The notes under the pieces: generated by a model
Told to the model about the DNA's origin: nothing
The model's database searches: none
The model's input: only the letters and a program-made list of their open reading frames with translations
Position numbers and translations under genes: made by a program
In this document: one piece after another, positions 1 through 4,822 of the stretch
Numbering within the stretch: position 1 is the first letter of the stretch
Layout of the letters: each line of letters opens with the position of its first letter
Assembly: GCA_948946035.1 (NCBI GenBank)
Contig: CARBKU010000034.1
Location: 3,761-9,256, forward strand
DNA: 5,496 bases
Reading direction: 5' to 3'
Source: an uncultured Clostridia bacterium
Lineage (GTDB): Bacteria > Bacillota > Clostridia > TANB77 > CAG-508

Positions 1-24
1 AAAAAAGGAACAAAAAACAAATAA
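1..24 (+). CDS. Possible 3' end of an upstream gene (rpsF expected)
   Basis: The order rpsF-ssb-rpsR is highly conserved in bacteria, so the gene just outside the left edge is expected to be rpsF (ribosomal protein bS6). Read from base 1, the frame gives a short Lys-rich tail (KKGTKNK) and stops at TAA 22-24, about 40 bases before ssb. The other two + frames are also open from the edge, stopping at 43 and 62, so the true frame cannot be chosen. This assignment rests on context, not on recognisable protein sequence. Confidence 0.3.
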   Translation, partial: KKGTKNK

Positions 25-64
25 AGAAGGGGCCTTTATTTAGAGTAAAGAAAGGTGAATAAAA

Positions 65-493
65 ATGAACAAAGTAATATTAATGGGAAGATTAACAAGA
101 GATCCAGAAGTAAGATATACACAAACAAACAATACATTAGTTGCATCATTCAGCTTAGCTGTAAACAGAAGATTTGTAAGACAAGGAGAAGAAAGGCAAG
201 CAGACTTTATCAACATAGTTGCATGGAGTAAATTAGGTGAATTTTGTAGCAAATACTTTAAGAAAGGTCAACAAGTAGGAATCATAGGAAGAATACAAAC
301 AAGAACTTGGGATGATGATCAAGGAACAAAGCACTATGTAACAGAAGTAGTAGCAGAAGAAGCATATTTTGCAGACAGCAAAAGAGAAGGAGAAATGGGA
401 GAAAACTCTTTTGACAATGCTTTTGGAAATACTGCTCCAGGAAACATGGGTTCAGACTTTGAAGTATCTTCAAGTGATGACTTACCATTCTAA
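65..493 (+). CDS. ssb: Single-stranded DNA-binding protein SSB
   Basis: SSB coats single-stranded DNA during replication, recombination and repair and recruits partner enzymes through its C-terminal tip. The 142-residue product has a full OB fold at about residues 1-105: the start MNKVILMGRLTRDPEVRYT, the core NxVAW around Trp54, and KGQQVGIIGRIQTRTW with Trp82. A short linker rich in Gly, Asn and Ser follows (about 106-135). The protein ends in the acidic tip SDDLPF, the family's partner-binding signature. The length is on the short side for SSB because the linker is compact. The start at 65 is preceded by the ribosome binding site aaaggtga at 51-58, with 6 bases of spacing, and begins exactly at the family's conserved N-terminus. 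rpsR follows after 23 bases, so the two are co-transcribed. This is a complete, ordinary gene. Confidence 0.97.
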   Translation: MNKVILMGRLTRDPEVRYTQTNNTLVASFSLAVNRRFVRQGEERQADFINIVAWSKLGEFCSKYFKKGQQVGIIGRIQTRTWDDDQGTKHYVTEVVAEEAYFADSKREGEMGENSFDNAFGNTAPGNMGSDFEVSSSDDLPF

Positions 494-516
494 TTAAAAG
501 AGAGGGGGAAAATAAA

Positions 517-792
517 ATGTCAGATAAAAAACAAAACAGAAAAAACAAAAATTATGATGAAGATTATAATCCAAGATTTAGAAAACAAAGAAAAAAAGTA
601 TGTCTATTATGTAGTGACAAAAATTTTGAATTAGATTATAAAAACATAGAACAATTAAAAAAATTTGTAAATGATAAAGGTAAAATACTACCAAGAAGAA
701 CAACAGGTGCTTGTGCAAAACACCAAAGAGACATTACAATAGCAGTAAAAAGAGCAAGACATATTGCTATTTTACCATATACACAAAACTAA
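517..792 (+). CDS. rpsR: Small ribosomal subunit protein bS18, zinc-binding form
   Basis: bS18 binds with bS6 to the platform of the 30S subunit. The 91-residue product has a basic, Lys/Asn-rich N-terminal extension (1-27) followed by the S18 core: KVCLLC, then DYKNIEQLKKF, the hallmark GKILPRRTTGACAKHQR (55-71), and KRARHIAILPY near the end. Cys29, Cys32, Cys66 and His69 form a CxxC...CxxH set. This is the zinc-binding (C+) version of S18, known to coexist across bacteria with cysteine-free (C-) versions such as that of Bacillus subtilis. The ribosome binding site agaggggg at 501-508 lies 8 bases before ATG 517. The gene is last in the rpsF-ssb-rpsR type operon and is followed by an intrinsic terminator 18 bases downstream. 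Confidence 0.97.
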   Translation: MSDKKQNRKNKNYDEDYNPRFRKQRKKVCLLCSDKNFELDYKNIEQLKKFVNDKGKILPRRTTGACAKHQRDITIAVKRARHIAILPYTQN

Positions 793-810
793 TCTTCATA
801 AAAAATAAAG

Positions 811-841
811 AAAACCGTTGGATTATCAATGGTTTTTATTT
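811..841 (+). terminator. Intrinsic terminator after rpsR
   Basis: Bases 811-820 pair with 827-836 in a 10-bp stem with one G-T wobble (817/830) and a 6-base loop (821-826). The 3' arm runs into a T-rich tail (833-841). It begins 18 bases after the rpsR stop, as expected for the end of the ssb-rpsR operon. The A-rich 5' flank (801-814) means it could also work in reverse. Confidence 0.85.
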
Positions 842-842
842 A

Positions 843-878
843 TCCAATTACATTTTAAAAATTCAATAATGTATTGGA
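843..878 (+). repeat. Imperfect inverted repeat in the spacer after rpsR
   Basis: Bases 843-854 pair with 868-878 (tccaattacatt against aatgtattgga), giving 11 pairs with one bulged T and a 13-base loop. It lies just past the rpsR terminator. The left arm (842-847, atccaa) could instead pair with ttggat at 818-823 inside the terminator, so the two hairpins are mutually exclusive. No T-run of terminator quality follows. It may be a backup terminator or may have no function. Confidence 0.35.
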
Positions 879-1009
879 ATATATTTTATAATTGGCTATA
901 AATTGTAACAGAAAAATATTGTAGAAATTTTTAATTTAATGGTATTTTAAATAAAAATTTAGATTATAATATATAATATTAGATAAAAAATTTTAATTTC
1001 ATAAAAATA

Positions 1010-1038
1010 TTTACAATTTAACATAGCTATGTTATAAT
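1010..1038 (+). promoter_or_regulatory. Strong extended -10 sigma-A promoter for the Ig-like protein gene
   Basis: The -35 box TTTACA (1010-1015) is separated by exactly 17 bases from a consensus -10 TATAAT (1033-1038), which carries the extended TGn motif at 1030-1032. Transcription would start near 1045, about 23 bases before ATG 1068, leaving a short leader with the ribosome binding site agaggtg (1056-1062). The remaining spacer (879-1009) is AT-rich with no gene. Confidence 0.8.
1019..1034. promoter_or_regulatory. 16-bp perfect palindrome inside the promoter (operator candidate)
   Basis: TAACATAGCTATGTTA is a perfect inverted repeat with no central gap. It fills most of the -35/-10 spacer and overlaps the first two bases of the -10 box. 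A dimeric repressor bound here would block RNA polymerase. The position is that of a classical operator, but no regulator family can be named from it and no second copy was seen in the window. Confidence 0.5.
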
Positions 1039-1067
1039 TCTTAAAAGAAAACAAAAGAGGTGAAAAA

Positions 1068-1997
1068 ATGAATCAAATATTAAGTGTAGAGCAACAAAAT
1101 ATAAAAAAGGGAAAACACACCAAAAAAGCTGATAATAGTACATCAGTAAGTACACAAACAATAATGAAATTTTTTGCAATAGTTATAATAATTTTTGGAA
1201 TGTGTATAATTGGAACAGGTTCGTATTCTATGTACCAACAATCACAAATGTCAATAGCACAAACAAAGCCAACTATTAATACAGAAGAAAGTCTAGAAAC
1301 AGAAACTGTTACAGTAAAAGTAGAACATACCAAAAAATTATCAAAATTTATATATTATTGGAATGATGAGCAACCAACAGAACTACAATGTTTTGAAAAG
1401 AAAAGATTTGAGCAAGCAATAACAATTCCAACAGGAACTAACACACTAAATGTAACAGTAACAGATATAAAAGGTCAAGAGACAAAATACCAAAAAACAT
1501 ACACTTTAGCAGGAGATATTACAATAGAATTTGCTGTTGAAGGAAATAATCTTAAATTAACAGCAGACGGAAAAGAGGAACTTTCATATTTAACATACAG
1601 ATGGGATGAAGAAGAAGAAGAAAAAGTAGACATCAACGATACAAGCATAGAGCAAAAAATAGAAATTCCAAAAGGATTGCATAAACTAACAGTAGTTGTT
1701 GTAGATAAAAATAACCAAACTGAAACAAAAACACAAGAAGTAAATGGAGTAACAAAGCCAAAAGTAGAAGTAACAACAGATGGTGGAGATAACTTTATAA
1801 TAAATGCAACAGATGAGCAAGGTTTAGAAAAAGTTGAATTCATAATAAATGAAGACGAAAAATATATGTTAAATTTAGATGGAAGAAAAGAATTACAATA
1901 CGCATATCCATTACATGATGGAGAAAACAGACTTGAAATAAAAGTATACAATATAAACAATATAAGTGAAACATCAAAAGTATTAGTTAATAAATAA
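1068..1997 (+). CDS. Membrane-anchored protein with three Ig-like repeats, function unknown
   Basis: This 309-residue protein is not matched to a named family. A polar, basic N-terminus (1-32) is followed by one membrane segment (about 33-53, rich in Ile, Phe and Val) and then a long hydrophilic part that should face outside the cell. That part looks like three tandem beta-sandwich repeats, at about 79-147, 150-226 and 231-308. Each has an aromatic strand near YYWNDE/YRWDEE/FIINED, then an IPxGxxxLxVxVxD-type turn and strand (120-133, 200-213, more degenerate at 281-294), then an xQxxT(K)-type end. This is the pattern of bacterial Ig-like domains. The (GAA)5 run at 1608-1622 encodes Glu181-185 in repeat 2. 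There is no LPxTG anchor or catalytic motif. It is likely a scaffold, adhesion or binding protein held by its N-terminal anchor. The start is set by agaggtg at 1056-1062. It has its own promoter and appears monocistronic. Confidence 0.85.
   Translation: MNQILSVEQQNIKKGKHTKKADNSTSVSTQTIMKFFAIVIIIFGMCIIGTGSYSMYQQSQMSIAQTKPTINTEESLETETVTVKVEHTKKLSKFIYYWNDEQPTELQCFEKKRFEQAITIPTGTNTLNVTVTDIKGQETKYQKTYTLAGDITIEFAVEGNNLKLTADGKEELSYLTYRWDEEEEEKVDINDTSIEQKIEIPKGLHKLTVVVVDKNNQTETKTQEVNGVTKPKVEVTTDGGDNFIINATDEQGLEKVEFIINEDEKYMLNLDGRKELQYAYPLHDGENRLEIKVYNINNISETSKVLVNK
1608..1622 (+). repeat. (GAA)5 trinucleotide run within the Ig-like gene
   Basis: Five consecutive GAA codons encode Glu181-185, between the WD of repeat 2 and a Lys. 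In-frame gain or loss of a unit would change loop length without breaking the gene. Confidence 0.8.
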
Positions 1998-2003
1998 AAA
2001 AAT

Positions 2004-2038
2004 AACCTCCTACTACTATATAGGCTTAGTAGGAGGTT
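2004..2038. terminator. 12-bp perfect hairpin between genes, probable terminator
   Basis: Bases 2004-2015 (aacctcctacta) pair perfectly with 2027-2038 (tagtaggaggtt) around an 11-base loop. It starts 6 bases after the stop of the Ig-like gene and so probably marks the end of that transcript. The + strand tail (caattgttaat) is poor in T, whereas the A-run at 1998-2002 gives a good T-run for the minus strand. It may therefore end antisense transcription, or both. The right arm contains a full AGGAGG (2031-2036), which the stem would hide. Confidence 0.65.
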
Positions 2039-2083
2039 CAATTGTTAATAGCAATAAAAGTACAATATTAAAGGGGATCCAAT

Positions 2084-2884
2084 ATGAATAATATTTTTGA
2101 AATATTAACATATTTTCTTATTTATTCATTTCTAGGATGGGTAATGGAATCAATAGTTAGAACAATATGTGAAAAAAAATTAATTAACACAGGCTTTTTA
2201 CATGGACCAGTATGTCCAATTTATGGAATAGGGGCAATAATAATGCTCACATTTTTAGAGAATTTTCAAAATAAACCTATTCTATTATTTTTTATAGCAA
2301 TTATAATTTTAACATTTTGGGAATATATAGTAGGAGTGATGTTAGAAAAAATTTTTAAAACGAAATATTGGGACTATTCATACCAAAAATTTAACTTTCA
2401 AGGAAGAATTTGTTTAGTAAATTCAATATGTTGGGGAGTTTTAGGAGTTATATTTGTAAAATATATTCATCCTTTAATATCAAATTTAGTATTAAAAATA
2501 GATATATTTGTTATATATTATGTAGTTACAACATTATTAATAATAATGTTAATTGATGTTATTTTAAGTATAATAAAAGCAACAAGCATAAAATCCACAT
2601 TAGAAAAAATAGAAAAATTGAATAAAGAAATAAAAGAAAAACTAAAAGAATTAAAAGCTATAAAAAGAGATACAGACAAACTAACATCTGTTGAAAGTAT
2701 TCAAGATATAGTAAAAAAATTAAAGAAAAAGAGAAATCGTATAATTGTACATTCATATAGATATGTATATAGATTAAAAAAAGCTTTTCCAGACATTAAT
2801 ACAAAAGAAATAACGCAAATATTAGAAAATAAAATAAAAACAATGAAATATAAGCAAAAAGGAAAAAACAAAGAAAATACTTGA
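2084..2884 (+). CDS. PF06541-type multi-pass membrane protein (putative ABC-transporter type IV, CmpB/DUF1113-like)
   Basis: The N-terminal 165 residues match the PF06541 family as I know it: YSFLGWVMES (14-23), GFLHGPVCPIYGIGA (37-51), and WEYIVGVMLEKIF followed by WDYS and FNFQGRICL (79-111). About five membrane segments are visible, near residues 5-24, 43-60, 64-85, 108-127 and 137-163. They are followed by a charged, Lys/Glu-rich cytoplasmic tail of about 100 residues. The tail is predicted helical and coiled-coil at about 168-200 and ends very basic (KYKQKGKNKENT). The family name suggests a transporter part, but no ATPase lies beside this gene and the biochemical role is not established. 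The start is supported by aagggga at 2071-2077, 6 bases upstream, and by the membrane segment beginning at once. No convincing promoter was found in the 86-base gap, so transcription may read through the preceding hairpin. Confidence 0.88.
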   Translation: MNNIFEILTYFLIYSFLGWVMESIVRTICEKKLINTGFLHGPVCPIYGIGAIIMLTFLENFQNKPILLFFIAIIILTFWEYIVGVMLEKIFKTKYWDYSYQKFNFQGRICLVNSICWGVLGVIFVKYIHPLISNLVLKIDIFVIYYVVTTLLIIMLIDVILSIIKATSIKSTLEKIEKLNKEIKEKLKELKAIKRDTDKLTSVESIQDIVKKLKKKRNRIIVHSYRYVYRLKKAFPDINTKEITQILENKIKTMKYKQKGKNKENT

Positions 2885-2910
2885 AATAAAATATAAACTT
2901 TGTATATAAT
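2881..2910 (+). promoter_or_regulatory. Promoter for the receiver-GGDEF gene, overlapping the previous stop codon
   Basis: The -35 box TTGAAA (2881-2886) includes the TGA stop of the PF06541 gene. The -10 box is a consensus TATAAT (2905-2910) after an 18-base spacer. The predicted start is near 2917, followed by the strong ribosome binding site ggagga (2929-2934), 5 bases before ATG 2940. Confidence 0.7.
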
Positions 2911-2939
2911 GTGTTTAGCAAAATAAACGGAGGAAAAAA

Positions 2940-3863
2940 ATGGTACAAGAGATATATATAATTGATGATGACGATTCTTCAATATTTATATTTAGAGAGT
3001 TATTTAAAGAAGATAAAGACTATAAATTTATAAGCGTCAAAACAGAAGATATAGATATTGCACTTAAGAGCATACCATCATTAATAGTAATAAACGAAGA
3101 TGCAATAGATAGAGATGTAGTTGATTTATGTAAAAAAATTAGAAAAGATGAAGACAATACAATTACTCCAGTTATAGTAGTTTCATCTAAATCAGATAAA
3201 GAACATAGAATGAAAATATTGCAAGAATCTGTTGAATATTTTATAAAAAAACCAGTAGATGAACAATATCTATATTATACAGTAAAAAATTTAAATAGAC
3301 TTTTAGCAAGTAACAGAAGAATTAGTCCTTTAACAGGTCTACCAGGAAATGTTCAAATACATGCAGAATTGAAAAAACGAATATTAAAAAAGGAAGCATT
3401 TTCTGTACTATACCTAGACTTAGACAATTTTAAAGCATATAATGATGTATATGGTTTTCTAAAAGGTGACGAAATTATAGAATTTACAGCAGAAACTATA
3501 TTAAATGCAATGCATGATGGTAATTTAGATGATACATTTGTTGGACATATAGGAGGAGATGACTTTGTTGCAATAATTCCAGGAACAGAATGTGAAGAAA
3601 AATGTCAAGAAATATTAGCTCATTTTGATCATCAAGTAGGTAAATTTTTTACAGAAGAAGATTTAGAAAAAGGATATATAGAGGTAGCAAATAGAAAAGG
3701 AATAATAGAACAATTTCCTCTAACTTCTTTATCAATTGGAGTTGTAGTGGTAGATGTAGGAAGATTTCATAATATATTAGAAATAGGTGAAGTCGGAGCA
3801 CAAGTTAAACATGCAGCAAAATCTATAATGGGAAGTAGTTATTCAATAGATAAAAGGAAATAA
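2940..3863 (+). CDS. Receiver-like plus GGDEF protein, probable diguanylate cyclase
   Basis: GGDEF domains join two GTP into the second messenger cyclic di-GMP in the cytoplasm. The 307-residue protein has a receiver-like domain (about 1-122) and a GGDEF domain (about 127-305). In the receiver, the acidic cluster IIDDDDS (7-13), Ser82 and Lys104-Pro105 are kept. The strand that should end in the phosphorylated Asp reads SLIVINED, placing Asn52 there. In the GGDEF part, SPLTGLPGN (129-137) replaces the common DPLTGLPNR. DLDNFKAYND carries metal ligand Asp160 and likely guanine-contacting Asn168, Asp177 sits in KGDE, and the signature is GGDDF (205-209), an acceptable active variant. The inhibitory RxxD site expected at 196-199 is absent (LDDT). 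There is no membrane segment and no EAL or HD-GYP partner in the window. The gene has its own promoter and ribosome binding site. Cyclase activity is likely but inferred from motifs. Confidence 0.93.
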   Translation: MVQEIYIIDDDDSSIFIFRELFKEDKDYKFISVKTEDIDIALKSIPSLIVINEDAIDRDVVDLCKKIRKDEDNTITPVIVVSSKSDKEHRMKILQESVEYFIKKPVDEQYLYYTVKNLNRLLASNRRISPLTGLPGNVQIHAELKKRILKKEAFSVLYLDLDNFKAYNDVYGFLKGDEIIEFTAETILNAMHDGNLDDTFVGHIGGDDFVAIIPGTECEEKCQEILAHFDHQVGKFFTEEDLEKGYIEVANRKGIIEQFPLTSLSIGVVVVDVGRFHNILEIGEVGAQVKHAAKSIMGSSYSIDKRK

Positions 3864-3875
3864 GAATAAAACTTT

Positions 3876-3918
3876 AAATTCTTAATATAATATATTAAAA
3901 ATATTATATTAGGAGTTT
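3876..3918 (+). promoter_or_regulatory. Long AT-rich hairpin hiding the amidase ribosome binding site
   Basis: The core is an 11-bp perfect AT-only stem, 3883-3893 with 3901-3911, around a 7-base loop. Pairing continues outward to 3876/3918 with two G-U wobbles, making 18 pairs. The right arm contains aggag (3911-3915), the only good ribosome binding site for ATG 3924. A T-run follows at 3916-3920. The element could be a weak terminator for the GGDEF gene, a translational switch for the amidase, or both. The AT core makes it weak and possibly temperature-sensitive. Confidence 0.55.
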
Positions 3919-3923
3919 TTATT

Positions 3924-4659
3924 ATGATATTGATAAATAAAAAAAGAATAAAAATAATAGTATCATGTATATTACTTAGTTTATTAGCATTTTCATTTAA
4001 AATAGGTAAAGTAAATGAAAATATAAATAATATCGAAAATATTATAGAAACTACATCAACACCAGTATCTGGTAAAACTGTAGTTTTAGATGCAGGACAT
4101 GGAATTCCAGATGAGGGGGCACAAAGCAGTTCACGGAACAACAGAAGCAGAAACAAACTTAAGGATAACTTTAAAGGTTCAAAATTTGCTAGAACAAAGT
4201 GGATGTAAAGTAATATTAACAAGGTCAGATGAAAATGCAATTTATGATTTGGATAGTAATACTCTAAAACAAAAGAAAATATCGGATATTCATAATAGGG
4301 TTAAAATTGGAAATGAAAATTCAGCAGATATTTTTGTGTCAATACATTTAAATAAAATTCCACAGCAACAGTATTATGGTTGGCAGTGTTTTTATAAAAG
4401 TGGTAGTGAACAGAGTACGAAGTTGGCAAAAAAATTGCAAGAAAATTTGAATAAGTCTATTCAAAGGGAAAATAATAGGGTAGCTATGAAATTAGATACA
4501 GTTTATATTATGAAACATGTTGAGATTCCAATTTCTATTGTTGAATGTGGTTTTTTGTCTAATCCAGAGGAAGAAAAATTGTTGTTGGATGATGGGTATC
4601 AAAATAGACTTTCTTGGGGTATTTATAATGGTATTATAAATTATTTTTATGAAGAGTAG
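3924..4659 (+). pseudogene. cwlD: CwlD-like N-acetylmuramoyl-L-alanine amidase, broken by one frameshift
   Basis: Amidase_3 enzymes are zinc hydrolases that cut the bond between muramic acid and the stem peptide. CwlD acts in making muramic-delta-lactam in the spore cortex. The first frame (3924-4208) gives an N-terminal membrane anchor (about 9-26) and SGKTVVLDAGHGIPDEGAQSS, then runs to a false stop. The second frame, from about 4131 to 4659, continues with HGTTEAETNL. Removing one T at 4130-4131 yields a 244-residue protein, close to the 237 of B. subtilis CwlD. It has zinc ligands His59, Glu74 and His141 (VSIHLN) and catalytic Glu207 (VECGFLSNPEE). The motifs SIHLNKIP, VYIMKHVEIP and the ending YNGIINYF are CwlD-like. 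Everything else is intact, so the break is recent or is a sequencing error. The start follows aggag at 3911-3915. The 3' part uses TTG, AGG and CAG far more than its neighbours. No clear terminator follows. Confidence 0.88.
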
Positions 4660-4750
4660 TTACCGTTCATAAATTCTAAAAAATTTTGAAAAACTTATTT
4701 ATAGAATAGTAGCAAAAATAATAAATAATTAAAATTTTAAGTAAGCTCCC

Positions 4751-4785
4751 TATACAAATTGTACTTTTTGGCAAAATGTTGTATA
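4751..4785. promoter_or_regulatory. Inverted-repeat operator candidate at the lipoprotein promoter
   Basis: TACAAATTGTA (4753-4763) is an odd palindrome with 5-bp arms around one central A and overlaps the -35 box. A further half-site TTGTATA (4779-4785) overlaps the -10 box and mirrors TATACAA (4751-4757). The two TTGTA copies are 20 bases apart, about two helical turns, as for a dimeric regulator covering the promoter. No regulator can be named. Confidence 0.4.
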
Positions 4786-4787
4786 AT
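4759..4787 (+). promoter_or_regulatory. Promoter for the lipoprotein gene
   Basis: A consensus -10 TATAAT (4782-4787) is preceded, after 17 bases, by TTGTAC (4759-4764), a -35 box that keeps only the TTG half of consensus. The predicted start is near 4794, giving a leader of about 30 bases with the ribosome binding site ggaga (4811-4815), 7 bases before ATG 4823. Confidence 0.65.
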
Positions 4788-4822
4788 AAAAGAGGATTAT
4801 ATGTATAAAAGGAGATAAAAAT

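Noticed and set aside
19..41. bS6:bS18 autoregulatory RNA element
   Set aside because: An 8-bp hairpin (19-26 with 34-41) is present, but the known regulatory motif lies upstream of rpsF, not between rpsF and ssb, and the expected conserved motif was not recognised.
282..548. Minus-strand open frame opposite ssb
   Set aside because: It is a low-complexity Leu/Phe-rich shadow of the ssb coding strand, has no ribosome binding site, and overlaps a certain gene.
1475..2041. 188-codon minus-strand open frame opposite the Ig-like gene
   Set aside because: Its Ser/Phe/Val-rich product mirrors the Glu/Lys/Asn-rich sense protein. The sense gene has a strong promoter, ribosome binding site and repeats.
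2042..2071. Promoter TTGTTA / TATTAA before the PF06541 gene
   Set aside because: The boxes are weak and the start point would fall past the ribosome binding site at 2071-2077.
4120..4140. Programmed +1 frameshift in the amidase
   Set aside because: A rare CGG codon lies at the junction, which could stall ribosomes, but tRNA re-pairing after a +1 slip (AGT to GTT, or TCA to CAC) would be poor and no stimulatory element was seen. A plain indel is simpler.
3839..4240. Minus-strand open frame across the GGDEF-amidase junction
   Set aside because: It overlaps recognisable amidase sequence and is hydrophobic shadow sequence with no support.
4673..4707. Terminator after the amidase
   Set aside because: Only a 6-bp inverted repeat (4673-4678 with 4702-4707) with a 23-base loop and no T-run; too weak to call.
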